From Halorarius halobius (GTDB lineage: Archaea; Halobacteriota; Halobacteria; Halobacteriales; Haloarculaceae), in contig NZ_CP101161.1 in the NCBI RefSeq assembly GCF_024298865.1, forward strand, positions 1,695,227-1,759,226: a DNA stretch of 64,000 bases, given 5' to 3'. Within the stretch, counting starts at the first letter, position 1, and every line of letters starts with the position of its first letter. The notes under the pieces are model-generated. The model worked only from the letters and a program-made list of their open reading frames with translations. It had not been told where the DNA came from and ran no database searches. Both the position numbers and the translations under genes were made by a program. Below are positions 46,362 through 54,847 of this stretch, in pieces.

Positions 46362-47339
46362 TTACCGGTCGAGCGCCTCACCGGCCAGTCGCACCGCCGC
46401 GTCGAGGTCCGGGCCGAGCGGCGACCCCGCGACGATGCCGTCGGCGTGCTCGCGGAGTTCGGCCGCCCGTTCGGCCACCGTCTCGGGGGTGCCCGCGATG
46501 CAGAACGCGTCCAGCATCGCCTCGGTCACGAGGCCGAACGCCTCCGTGAACTCGCCCGCGGAGATGTGGTCGCCGATGTCGTCGGCGCGGTCGGCGTCGA
46601 TGCCGTGCCGTTCCAGCACGGGCGGGGCGGCGCCGCTCGTGATAAACGCCACCGGCGGGCGGGCGGCCTCGCGGGCCGCGTCGGCCTCGTTGCTGACCGA
46701 CACCGCGGCGTAGGCCGCGAGCGTGAACGCGCCGCGGTCGTCGGGCCGCTCGTCGAGCCCGGCTTCGACCTGCTCGCGGGCCCACGCGAGGTCGTCGGGG
46801 TGCGAGCCGTTGAACAGGAGGCCGTCGGCGTGTTTGGCGGCCATCCGGCACATGTGGGGCCCCTCACCGCCGACGTAGACCGGAATCGAGTCGCCCTGCG
46901 GCGGTTCGAAGTTGAGGCCGGCGTCGTCGGCCGCGTGGACGCCGTCGCGGGTGACTCGCTCGCCGCGCCACAGTCGCTGTGCGTCTTTGAACGCCTGCAA
47001 CACCGCCGAGAGGCCGCGCTCGCGGTCGACCCCCAGGTTGCGGAGCGTCGCGGGGTCGCCCGGCCCGACGCCGAAGACGGCGCGGCCCCCGGAGGATTCG
47101 TCGAGCGTCGCCACCTGTCCGGCGAGCGCGACCGGGTGGGTCTGGTAGGGGTTCGCCACGCCGGGGCCGACACCCACCGAGTCGGTGGCGCGGGCCACCC
47201 GGTCGAGGGCGACGAACGGGTCGCGGTTGTTGTAGTGCATCGAGCAGAACACGGTGTCGAAGCCTGCTCGCTCGGCGCGCCGGCCGAGGTCTCCGATGCG
47301 ACTGACGGGGTGTTCGGGAGTGAGTTCGATGCCTAGCAT
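46362..47339 (-). CDS. mer: F420-dependent 5,10-methylenetetrahydromethanopterin reductase-like (luciferase-fold)
   Basis: 325 residues. The start MLGIELTPEHPVSRIGD, then DTVFCSMHYNNRDPFVALDR and GVGPGVANPYQTHPVALAGQ, and later YVGGEGPHMCRMAA, match the bacterial-luciferase-like F420 enzymes; the haloarchaeal Mer is used in folate-type C1 transfer rather than methanogenesis. The ATG at 47339 begins the similarity. It sits 183 bases downstream of cofE on the same strand. Confidence 0.82.
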   Translation of the reverse strand: MLGIELTPEHPVSRIGDLGRRAERAGFDTVFCSMHYNNRDPFVALDRVARATDSVGVGPGVANPYQTHPVALAGQVATLDESSGGRAVFGVGPGDPATLRNLGVDRERGLSAVLQAFKDAQRLWRGERVTRDGVHAADDAGLNFEPPQGDSIPVYVGGEGPHMCRMAAKHADGLLFNGSHPDDLAWAREQVEAGLDERPDDRGAFTLAAYAAVSVSNEADAAREAARPPVAFITSGAAPPVLERHGIDADRADDIGDHISAGEFTEAFGLVTEAMLDAFCIAGTPETVAERAAELREHADGIVAGSPLGPDLDAAVRLAGEALDR

Positions 47340-47522
47340 GTGTGTTCCGGCAACGTTGCGAGGGGAGCGTTTCCGGTCGAGCGCCCGACGGTGGCTCCGG
47401 GAGTGAGTGGGTTGGGGTCGGCTGTACTGGCACCTCGGACGCTCTCGCGCTCTCCGGTCGGGGGCTTCCACGGGACCGTTCGCGTTCTCACCGCCGACTT
47501 CGACCCCCGTTTCCCCTCCATA

Positions 47523-48275
47523 CTACCCCTCGAACGTCCAGTCGCGGAGCGCCTCGCGGACGATGTCGTCTTCCTCGGCGCGAAACAGGTTGTCGGAGCC
47601 CTCGTGGTCGCCGAACGCGAAGCCACGGACGACGACGGCGGGCGTGCCGCCGTCGCCCTCGCCGGCGACGAGGTTCGCCGCGCCAGCGAGTTCGTCGACG
47701 ACCGACTGGACCGTGACGCCGAGTTCGCGGCCGTCCCTGTCGTGTTCCCCGCGCCAGTCACGGGAGGCGGGCATCCCGGCCCACCCGACGGCGACGCCAC
47801 GCTGGCCGTGGCGGAACGGCCGCCCCGAGGTGTCGGTGACGACGACCGGCACGTCAAGCCGTTCGTGGAGGCGAGCGGCCGACGCGCTCGGGTCCTCGGG
47901 CAACAACAGGAGGTCGCCGCCGGGGACGTTCGAGCGGTCGATGCCCGCGTTGACCGTGACGTGTCCGAACCGACAGACGGCGAGCAGGAACGGCGCCTCG
48001 GTCAGCAGTTCCTCGCTCTCCTCGATGACCGCCTGCGCGAACCGCGGGTCCTTCTCGTCGCCGGTGATGGCTTCGATGCGTGCGGCGATGTCGCGGGCGC
48101 GGTCGCCGGCCGGGAACGCCGAGAGGTCGCGGGTCCGGCCCTCGGCCTTCGAGACGACGGTGGATGCGACACACAGGACGTCGCCGGGCCGCAGGTCGAC
48201 GCGCTCGTCGACGAGCGCCGCGAGGTCGTCGCCCTCGCGTATCTCCGGCAGGCCCTCGACCGGGGTCAACTCCAT
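47523..48275 (-). CDS. cofE: Coenzyme F420-0:L-glutamate ligase
   Basis: 250 residues. DVLCVASTVVSKAEGRTRDL, then the GHVTVNAGIDRSNVPGGDLL and VVVTDTSGRPFRHGQRGVAV segments are the CofE/FbiB hallmarks binding GTP and F420-0. It adds glutamates to F420-0. A stretch of seven Ts on the minus strand lies 25-30 bases upstream and acts as TATA element. Confidence 0.94.
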   Translation of the reverse strand: MELTPVEGLPEIREGDDLAALVDERVDLRPGDVLCVASTVVSKAEGRTRDLSAFPAGDRARDIAARIEAITGDEKDPRFAQAVIEESEELLTEAPFLLAVCRFGHVTVNAGIDRSNVPGGDLLLLPEDPSASAARLHERLDVPVVVTDTSGRPFRHGQRGVAVGWAGMPASRDWRGEHDRDGRELGVTVQSVVDELAGAANLVAGEGDGGTPAVVVRGFAFGDHEGSDNLFRAEEDDIVREALRDWTFEG

Positions 48276-48296
48276 ACCCGCGCCTCGGGGGCGGGG

Positions 48297-48306
48297 GAAA
48301 AAAGGC
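48297..48306 (-). promoter_or_regulatory. T-tract: TATA element of cofE and likely terminator of the subtilisin gene
   Basis: On the minus strand GCCTTTTTTTCCCCC lies 31-40 bases after the subtilisin stop and 25-30 bases before the cofE start. T-tracts end transcription in archaea, so one element may do both jobs. Confidence 0.45.
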
Positions 48307-48336
48307 GAGCGGTTGCGGCGACGGGCCGACGACGCC

Positions 48337-50736
48337 CTACAGCGGCGCGTCGTTCTGGTCGACGCCGACGACGCGGTTGGTGTCGGTGCCGGTGAACTGC
48401 CGGAACGTGGCGTCGCCGGACTCGCCGTCGGGGACGTACTCCTTCGCCTGTGCGGGGCCGAACTGGTACTGGCCGGTCGACTCGGGCGCCTCGAGGAAGT
48501 AGCCGACCGTCGCGGCCTCGCTATCGCCGCTCGGCGTCGGAATCTCGGTGAACTCGATGTAGCGGTTCCCGTTCTGCGTGTACACGTCGACGTTGGCGTT
48601 CTCCTCCTCGTCGGGCGCGAGCACCTCCCAGCCGAACGGGATGCGGTCGCGGACCGTGGCGGTGGCGTTCGCGTCCACGCCGAGTTCGACGCCGACGGTC
48701 TGTCCGGCCGTGTACACGTCGTTGTCGTCCTCCCGGGAGCCCGAGACGGAGAACACGAACCCGTCGCCGCCGGTCGAGCCGGTGCCCGCGAGGTCGATGG
48801 TGCCGTCCGCGTAGTCGTCGAGGCCGAACAGCTCGTCGTCCTCGGCCAGTTGGACCGCGGTCTTGGCGTCGGCGAAGCCGGCCCCGATGGTCCAGGTCCG
48901 GTGGGGCCACCGCGCGTCGTCGGGGTCGGTCGGCCGGGTGACGGCCGCCGTGGCCTCGACGGTGGCGATGACCTCCATCGGGTCGGGGAACTCGCCGTGG
49001 GTCTGCCGGTAGGCGTCGTAGATGAGCGCGACCAGCCCCGTCAGCACCGGCCCGGACATCGACGTGCCCGACAGCTGCCCGTAGTAGGGCTCGTCGGCCT
49101 GTTCGCTCTGCTCGCGCTGGAGTTTGGCCAGCGCCGGCGGCGGCACCTGCCCCTCGGAGGCCTCGATGGCCACGCCCTGCCCGTACCAGATGGTGGGGTA
49201 CGCCTGGTTGTAGTCCTCGGGCGCAAGCGTGCTCATCACGAACTTCCCCGGCGTGCCGACGCTGGGCCGGTGGAGGCTGAACGGCCGGGAGGCGCTGACG
49301 CTCGGCGCGCGGTAGGCGTCCGCGGTGATGGTGTAGTCGGCCTGGATGGCGGCCCAGGGGTCGACCTCGAAGTAGTACGTCTTCGTCGGGTCGATCTCCG
49401 CCTGCAGCGTCTCGGGGTTGGCACCCGTCCCGCCCGTCGAGGACGCCTTGAGGGTGCCCTCGCTCCCCTTGCCGCCCTCGTACAGCCGGAAGTCGACGTC
49501 CTGTCCCTGCGGGCTCCACGAGAGCGACGCCTTCACGAAGCCGACATCGGCGGCGTCCGACGCCGAGACGTCGACGCCCTCCGGCGCGTCGGGGTTCCAC
49601 TCGTGGTACTGCTTGTCGGTGACCTGCGGCGCGCCCAGCGGCGGCTGGGCGCCCGGTCCGGCGGTGCCCGAGTAGCTCTGCGTGTAGATGGCGTCGCCGA
49701 GGTCCTCCTCGAGGGCCGCGTACGCGTCCGCGACGTTCTCGAACGCCTCCTTGCGGTCGTAGTTGACGAGCTTGTCGCCCCGGCTCCCCGGCTTGCGACC
49801 CTTCGACGAGAAGTCGGTGACGTACATCTCGTCATCGGTCGCCGCCGAGCAGAGGACGTGCGGGCCGATGGAGTAGTTGTTGAGCGTGTCGATGTCGTAG
49901 GAGTTGCCCGCGGAGAACACGGGCGTCATTCCCTGCTGGAACCCCGTCCAGGTCGCCACTTGCAGGGCGCCGTACGGGCTGTAGTTGCTCCCCGTGCCCG
50001 CGCCGTAGGAGTTGTTGACCGCCTGCACGTCGAGCTTCCCCTCCTGCTGTTTGGCGACGAGGTCGTCCCACGCGCCGGTGATCTGGAACAGGAAGTAGCC
50101 GCCCGTCGTCGAGTACACCGTCAGGTCGGCGTCGGGCGCCATCCCCTTGTACTGGCCCTCGCTGGCCGAGCCGGTGCCGGCGATGGAGCCGGAGACGTGG
50201 GTGCCGTGGCCGCTCCCGCCGGTGTTGGCCGGCCCGGCCTCGGTCCACATCGGGTCGCTCCCCTGGAGGGGGTTGACGAACCGGTAGTGGTTCTTCAGGT
50301 TGCGCTCCAGGTCGGGGTGGTCGCCGTCGACGCCGGAGTCGATGACGGCCACGTGGACCGTCTCTCCCGTGTAGAACAGTTCCTCCTGCACGAACTTCGC
50401 GCCCGTCACCTCGCGGGCGTCCTCGTTGTGGGGGGTCAGCTCCCTGTTCCGTTCGACGTTGAGCGTCTCCCGCCAGCCGGCCACCTGCCGTATCTGCTCG
50501 CCCGTCAACCGGGTGAACCCCATCGGCAGGGCCTTGTACTTGTAGTAGCCGTCCGCGAGGTCGAGGCGGCCGAGCCGGTCGACGTCGTCGCGCGACCGGA
50601 ACACGACGACGACCTCCTGGAGGTCGTCGGTGCCGGTGTCGAGCGTCGGGTCGACGGCCGCACCCACCCCGGGCGCGAGCAGTCCCGCGCCGGTCGCTCC
50701 CGCTCCCTTCAGTAGCGTTCGCCTGTTGAGCTGCAT
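48337..50736 (-). CDS. Secreted subtilisin-like serine protease (S8) with an inserted beta domain
   Basis: 799 residues. A Tat signal (LNRRTLLKGAGATGAGLLAP) ends at an AxA-like site. Catalytic residues are Asp133 in VIDSGVDGDH, His177 in SGHGTHVSG and Ser559 in LSGTSMSG, with the oxyanion Asn278 in FSAGNSY. Between Asn278 and Ser559 lie 281 residues, against about 66 in subtilisin, so a domain of some 200 residues is inserted; part of it (KASLSWSPQGQDVDFRLYEG) resembles a pre-peptidase C-terminal (PPC) beta sandwich. An Asp/Thr-rich C-terminal domain follows. It acts outside the cell. Confidence 0.92.
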   Translation of the reverse strand: MQLNRRTLLKGAGATGAGLLAPGVGAAVDPTLDTGTDDLQEVVVVFRSRDDVDRLGRLDLADGYYKYKALPMGFTRLTGEQIRQVAGWRETLNVERNRELTPHNEDAREVTGAKFVQEELFYTGETVHVAVIDSGVDGDHPDLERNLKNHYRFVNPLQGSDPMWTEAGPANTGGSGHGTHVSGSIAGTGSASEGQYKGMAPDADLTVYSTTGGYFLFQITGAWDDLVAKQQEGKLDVQAVNNSYGAGTGSNYSPYGALQVATWTGFQQGMTPVFSAGNSYDIDTLNNYSIGPHVLCSAATDDEMYVTDFSSKGRKPGSRGDKLVNYDRKEAFENVADAYAALEEDLGDAIYTQSYSGTAGPGAQPPLGAPQVTDKQYHEWNPDAPEGVDVSASDAADVGFVKASLSWSPQGQDVDFRLYEGGKGSEGTLKASSTGGTGANPETLQAEIDPTKTYYFEVDPWAAIQADYTITADAYRAPSVSASRPFSLHRPSVGTPGKFVMSTLAPEDYNQAYPTIWYGQGVAIEASEGQVPPPALAKLQREQSEQADEPYYGQLSGTSMSGPVLTGLVALIYDAYRQTHGEFPDPMEVIATVEATAAVTRPTDPDDARWPHRTWTIGAGFADAKTAVQLAEDDELFGLDDYADGTIDLAGTGSTGGDGFVFSVSGSREDDNDVYTAGQTVGVELGVDANATATVRDRIPFGWEVLAPDEEENANVDVYTQNGNRYIEFTEIPTPSGDSEAATVGYFLEAPESTGQYQFGPAQAKEYVPDGESGDATFRQFTGTDTNRVVGVDQNDAPL

Positions 50737-50920
50737 GGCTTGCACGGTGCCACTCGGTACCACGAAAAGTGATTTCTGACAAAACTGTCCAAAAGCTCCC
50801 ACAGCGACCGTAGCGAGCCGATGTATCCGGTTGCACCGAACCGGTAGACGGCTCTGTCGGCCGTCCTCCCCCGGCGCCGTGTCGGTCGGGCCGGCGGGCG
50901 TTCGGTCAGTTCCGTGGCGA

Positions 50921-50955
50921 ATATTGCGCCGAGCGGCCCGCTGTCCGCGCAATAT
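50921..50955. promoter_or_regulatory. Inverted repeat upstream of the aconitase promoter
   Basis: ATATTGCGC (50921-50929) and GCGCAATAT (50947-50955) are perfect complements with 17 bases between. The repeat lies about 15 bases upstream of the aconitase TATA element and is a candidate operator. Confidence 0.45.
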
Positions 50956-50970
50956 GCGGCGAACACGCCG

Positions 50971-50980
50971 GATTTATATT
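50971..50980 (+). promoter_or_regulatory. TATA element of the aconitase gene
   Basis: GGATTTATATTCG is centred about 30 bases before the ATG at 51006, which implies a leaderless or nearly leaderless mRNA. Confidence 0.65.
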
Positions 50981-51005
50981 CGAGGCTAGCCGACCGCTAG
51001 CCGTT

Positions 51006-52979
51006 ATGGGACAGACGCTGACGGAGAAGATCCTCGAAGACCACCTCGTCGAGGGCGAACTCGAGACGGGGGAGGAGATCGGGATCGAGATCGACCAGGT
51101 ACTCACGCAGGACACGACCGGGACGCTCGTCTGGCTCCAGTTCGAGGCGCTCGACCTCGACGAGGTCCAGACCGAGATCGCCGCCCAGTACTGCGACCAC
51201 CAGACCTACCAGTTCGACTTCAAGAACACCGACGACCACCGCTTCCTGCGCTCGGCGGCGGGGACGTTCGGTGCGCACTTCTCGCGCCCGGGCAACGGTA
51301 TCTGCCACAACGTCCACAAGGAGAACTTCGCCGCGCCCGGCAAGACGATGCTCGGCTCCGACTCCCACACCCCCACCCCGGGCGGTCTGGGTGAACTCGC
51401 CATCGGTGCGGGCGGCCTCGACGTCGCCGTCGCCATGGGCGGTGGCCCGTACTACATCGAGATGCCGGAGGTCGTCAACGTCCGTCTCGAGGGCGAACTC
51501 CCCGAGTGGTCGACCGCGAAGGACGTCATCCTCGAGATGCTGCGCCGGCTGAGCGTGAAGGGCGGCGTCGGCAAGATATTCGAGTACACCGGCCCCGGCG
51601 TCGACACGCTGTCGGTGCCCGAGCGGACGACCATCACGAACATGGGGACGGAACTGGGCGCGACGACGTCCATCTTCCCGACCGACGAGAAGACCGAGGA
51701 GTATCTGGCGAAGCAGGGCCGCTCCGAGGAGTTCGTCGACATCGGTCCCGACGAGGACGCCGACTACGACGACGAGATCGTCGTCGACCTCTCGGAGATC
51801 GAACCGCTCGTCGCCAAGCCGTCGATGCCGGACAACGTCGTCCCCGTCCGCGAGGTCGCGGGCGAGTCGGTCGACCAGGTGATGATCGGTTCCTGTACGA
51901 ACGGCGGCTACGAGGACATCCTCCCGGCCGCGAAGATGCTGAAGGGCCGCGAGATCGACAAGAAGACCGAGATGATCGTCGCGCCCGGCTCGAAGCAGGC
52001 CAGTGAAATCCTCGCCCGCGAGGGCTGGACGGCCGAACTGATGGCCGCCGGCGTCAACTTCTCGGAGGCGACCTGCGGTGCCTGTATCGGCATCGGCCAC
52101 GTCCCCGCTTCCGACTCCGTGTCGGTGCGGACGTTCAACCGCAACTTCGAGGGTCGCTCCGGCATCGAGGACGACAGCGTGTTCCTCTCCTCGCCGGAGG
52201 TCGCCGCGGCCGCCGCGCTGAAGGGCGAACTCGTCGACCCGCGTGACCTCGCCGACGAACTCGGCGACATGGACGCGCCCGGCTTCGAACTGCCCGACCA
52301 GTACGACGGCTCGAAGGCCGACCTCATCGCGCCCGACGAGGCCGTCGACGACGACCTCGTCAAGGGGCCCAACATCGGCGACGTGCCACTGAAGGACCCG
52401 CTCGACGCCCACCTCGAGGGTGAGGCGCTGCTGAAGATGGAGGACAACATCACGACCGACCACATCATCCCTGCCACGCAGGACATCCTGATGTACCGGT
52501 CGAACGTCCCCAAACTGAGCGAGTTCACGCTCTCTCGCGTCGACGACACGTTCGCGGAGCGCGCCCTCGAGAGCGACGGCGGCTTCCTCGTCGCCGGCGA
52601 GAACTACGGGCAGGGCTCCTCGCGCGAGCACGCGGCGCTGTGTCCGATGTATCTCGGCATCCAGGGCGTCCTCGCGCAGTCCTTTGCCCGCATCCACAAG
52701 GCGAACCTGTTCAACTTCGGGCTCATCCCGCTGACCATCGACGAGTCCGACTACGCGAACATCGAGCAGGGCGACGACATCGAGATCGTCGACGACGTCG
52801 CCGAGGCCGTCCAGTCCGGTCAGGAGGAGTTCACCGTCCGCGTCAACGACGACTGGGAACTCACCGCGGAACTCGACGCCTCCGAGCGCGAGCGCCGCAT
52901 CCTCGCGGCCGGCGGCAAACTGCCGCTGACGAAGCGCCAGCACGAGGACGAGGGCGGCGCGGCCCCGGCCGACGACTGA
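51006..52979 (+). CDS. acn: Aconitate hydratase
   Basis: 657 residues, the length of the compact aconitase found in haloarchaea and some bacteria. The 4Fe-4S cluster Cys residues are in GSCTNGGYED and TCGACIGIGH; substrate-binding parts include MLGSDSHTPTPGGLG and the C-terminal GENYGQGSSREHAA. It isomerises citrate to isocitrate in the TCA cycle. Its stop codon region is duplicated downstream in a 33-base tandem repeat. Confidence 0.97.
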   Translation: MGQTLTEKILEDHLVEGELETGEEIGIEIDQVLTQDTTGTLVWLQFEALDLDEVQTEIAAQYCDHQTYQFDFKNTDDHRFLRSAAGTFGAHFSRPGNGICHNVHKENFAAPGKTMLGSDSHTPTPGGLGELAIGAGGLDVAVAMGGGPYYIEMPEVVNVRLEGELPEWSTAKDVILEMLRRLSVKGGVGKIFEYTGPGVDTLSVPERTTITNMGTELGATTSIFPTDEKTEEYLAKQGRSEEFVDIGPDEDADYDDEIVVDLSEIEPLVAKPSMPDNVVPVREVAGESVDQVMIGSCTNGGYEDILPAAKMLKGREIDKKTEMIVAPGSKQASEILAREGWTAELMAAGVNFSEATCGACIGIGHVPASDSVSVRTFNRNFEGRSGIEDDSVFLSSPEVAAAAALKGELVDPRDLADELGDMDAPGFELPDQYDGSKADLIAPDEAVDDDLVKGPNIGDVPLKDPLDAHLEGEALLKMEDNITTDHIIPATQDILMYRSNVPKLSEFTLSRVDDTFAERALESDGGFLVAGENYGQGSSREHAALCPMYLGIQGVLAQSFARIHKANLFNFGLIPLTIDESDYANIEQGDDIEIVDDVAEAVQSGQEEFTVRVNDDWELTAELDASERERRILAAGGKLPLTKRQHEDEGGAAPADD

Positions 52980-53045
52980 GTGGTCGGCGTCGTGGCAACC
53001 GTCGACGACTGAGTGGTCGGCGTCGTGGCAACCGCCGACGACTGA
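52971..53045. repeat. 33-base tandem repeat at the aconitase stop codon
   Basis: A unit starting GACGACTGAGTGGTCGGCGT repeats at 52971 and 53004, with a third partial copy of the first eight bases or so at 53037. The period is 33, a multiple of three, and each copy recreates the in-frame stop. It probably arose by a tandem duplication of the 3' end. Confidence 0.85.
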
Positions 53046-53180
53046 CCGCACCCCGGTTCTCGATTTATTCGCGTCCGATAGCGCCCACGCCGTCGCTCAC
53101 TCCCGGCGTCGTGACGCCACGGCGAGCGTCGCCACTCGCCGACGGTGAGCGGTGCGGCCGCTGAGAAGCGTGAAAAGTCC

Positions 53181-53216
53181 CGGCGCGCGGTGGTGGGGGG
53201 AGAGTTCCGCGCGCCG
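53181..53216. repeat. Perfect 10-bp hairpin with G-rich loop
   Basis: CGGCGCGCGG (53181-53190) and CCGCGCGCCG (53207-53216) are exact complements around a 16-base loop rich in G. It is followed by further G-tracts (53218-53237) and a second hairpin. It could be a terminator, an operator or part of an untranslated RNA. Confidence 0.6.
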
Positions 53217-53238
53217 GAAACGGGGTGGGGGGTGGGGA

Positions 53239-53256
53239 TGCACCCAAACGGGTGCA
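53239..53256. repeat. Second hairpin (7-bp stem) upstream of rimI
   Basis: TGCACCC (53239-53245) and GGGTGCA (53250-53256) pair around AAAC. AT-rich TTACAATAAACC follows at once. Confidence 0.55.
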
Positions 53257-53375
53257 CCTTACAATAAACCGGGTCTACATAAGAAGGTTGTGGGCGGCGT
53301 GGCGCACTCGGCCGCGGCCGGCCGTGGGTCGCCCCGGCCGGTAGCCATTAGTGGGTGTACGTCCAACCGTGCGCC

Positions 53376-53861
53376 GTGACCACTACGGCCTCCGAGGCCG
53401 GCTCCGTCCCCGTTCGGCAGGCGACCCGGGCCGACCTGCTCGAGGTGTTCCGCATCGAGCAGCGGTCGTTCCCCCAGCCGTGGCCGTTCGCCGCCTTCGA
53501 GCGGTTCCTCGGTCAGCCGGGGTTTCTCGTCGCCTGCGAGGCGACGCCCGCCGACGGCGAGAGCGTCGTCGGCTACGTCGTCGCCGACACCGTCCCGAAC
53601 CACGGCCGGCCGCTGGGCCACGTCAAGGACATCGCGGTCCACCCCGACCACCGCGAGGGCGGCGTCGGCTCCCTGCTTCTGGAGCGGGCGCTCGTCGAGA
53701 TGGCCCGCGCGGACGCTTCTTCCGTGAAACTGGAGGTGCGGGAGTCGAACGACCCGGCCATCGACCTCTACCGCGCACACGGGTTCGAGCACCGGCGGAC
53801 GGTGCCCCGCTACTACGACGACGGCGAGGCCGCGCTCATCATGGTCCGGGAGTTCCAGTAG
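53376..53861 (+). CDS. rimI: GNAT N-acetyltransferase, RimI-like
   Basis: 161 residues. The N-terminal RQATRADLLEVFRIEQRSFP and motif A VKDIAVHPDHREGGVGSLLL (acetyl-CoA loop R/QxxGxG/A here as REGGVGS) match RimI, which acetylates protein N-termini. The end RRTVPRYYDDGEAALIMVRE is typical. I take the GTG at 53376 (VTTTASEAG); a GTG at 53355 is the other option. A TATA-like CCATTAGTG lies about 28 bases upstream. Confidence 0.9.
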   Translation: MTTTASEAGSVPVRQATRADLLEVFRIEQRSFPQPWPFAAFERFLGQPGFLVACEATPADGESVVGYVVADTVPNHGRPLGHVKDIAVHPDHREGGVGSLLLERALVEMARADASSVKLEVRESNDPAIDLYRAHGFEHRRTVPRYYDDGEAALIMVREFQ

Positions 53862-54440
53862 CTACAGCAGGCCGTCGGCCTGCGCCAGCAGGATGCCCTC
53901 GATGGTGGCGTCGTTGGCGGGCGCCTCGCGGGCGCGTTCCAGCGCCTCGTCGACCGGAACGGTCGTCACCTCGAGGAACTCGTTGCCGTCGAGTTTCCGC
54001 TCGGCCGGTTCGAGTCCCTCCGCGAACACGATGCCGCGCTTGTGGCGCAACACGCCCGTCGAGCACCAGAACTCCTCGACCAGCGACGTCGCGCCGGGGT
54101 CGAACCCCGCCTCCTCGCGGAGTTCGCGGGCGCCGGCCTCGGTGAACGTCTCGCCGTCCTCGACGATGCCGGCGACGAGTTCCAGACAGTGCTGGCGGAT
54201 GGTCGGGCGGAACTGCTCGACCATCACGAGTTCGTCGTCCGCGACGGCGACGACGACGGCGGCGGGTGGCAGGTCCGCCCAGTAGTAGTTCTTCGTCGAG
54301 CCGTCGGGCTGTTCGACCCGGTCGTAGCCGCCTGTGTACCAGCCGGTCTCGTACTCGGCGCGCGATTCGCGGACGGGCCAGTCGTGGTCCGTTCCGGTGG
54401 GGCGGTGCTCCGGTCGCTCGTCGTCGGCGTGGTCGGTCAT
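53862..54440 (-). CDS. Nudix hydrolase (ADP-ribose pyrophosphatase-like)
   Basis: 192 residues. The Nudix box starts GIVEDGETFTEAGARELREE and continues AGF, fitting G-x5-E-x7-REUxEExGU. Before it lies VEQFRPTIRQHCLELVA, typical of ADP-ribose pyrophosphatases. It cleaves nucleoside diphosphates linked to another group. The start overlaps the end of the next upstream gene (ATGA) by four bases, so the genes are coupled. Confidence 0.93.
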   Translation of the reverse strand: MTDHADDERPEHRPTGTDHDWPVRESRAEYETGWYTGGYDRVEQPDGSTKNYYWADLPPAAVVVAVADDELVMVEQFRPTIRQHCLELVAGIVEDGETFTEAGARELREEAGFDPGATSLVEEFWCSTGVLRHKRGIVFAEGLEPAERKLDGNEFLEVTTVPVDEALERAREAPANDATIEGILLAQADGLL

Positions 54441-54847
54441 GGTTGGACGATGGCGAGTCGGTAGGTGGCGTTGCCGCGGACGAGGAACGCGCGCTCCCCG
54501 CGGACGGCGCCGGGGTACTGGTCGCGGTAGGCGCCCATCTCGTCGAACGGCGAGTGGGTGAACGCGCCCTTCACGCCGAACGGGCCGCGCCAGTAGGGGT
54601 CCGAGCGGCCGACGCCGTCGCTGGCGTTCGCCGCGGCGTCGAGGGCGGCGGCCGTGTACGGGTAGCGCCGCGACGGAACCGCGGAGGCGTTCACGGGGTC
54701 GACGTCCGCGGGCGCGGCGTCGACGGCCGTCGCCTCCATGTAGTAGGGGTCGCCGCTCCGCAGGAACTGCGGGAGCGCCCCCAGCGCGAGCAGGAGGACG
54801 ACGACGAGAAGCGTCGCCAGGATGACGTTGCGCGTGACGCGTCTCAT
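54437..54847 (-). CDS. Membrane-anchored protein of unknown function
   Basis: 136 residues. One N-terminal helix (VILATLLVVVLLLALGALP) is followed by a soluble external domain with PYYMEATAVD, VPSRRYPYTAAALDAA and GNATYRLAIV. No known family recognised. Its ATG overlaps the stop of the DUF5809-like gene and its stop overlaps the Nudix start, so it sits in a four-gene chain. Confidence 0.77.
   Translation of the reverse strand: MRRVTRNVILATLLVVVLLLALGALPQFLRSGDPYYMEATAVDAAPADVDPVNASAVPSRRYPYTAAALDAAANASDGVGRSDPYWRGPFGVKGAFTHSPFDEMGAYRDQYPGAVRGERAFLVRGNATYRLAIVQP

Noticed and set aside
47407..50715. An 1102-codon plus-strand frame opposite cofE and the subtilisin gene
   Set aside because: Its translation is Arg/Val-rich repeats without motifs, while both minus-strand genes have full catalytic signatures.
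52971..53045. Possible CRISPR array
   Set aside because: The repeat units abut with a period of 33 and have no unique spacers; no cas gene is near.
50997..53051. A long minus-strand open frame opposite aconitase
   Set aside because: It is the antisense shadow of a strongly conserved gene. High third-position G+C keeps the opposite strand free of stops, and its translation is low-complexity and shows no family motif.
53165..53220. RNase P RNA-like GAAAAGTCC
   Set aside because: Only a partial match to the conserved GAGGAAAGUCC region and no other conserved RNase P regions nearby.
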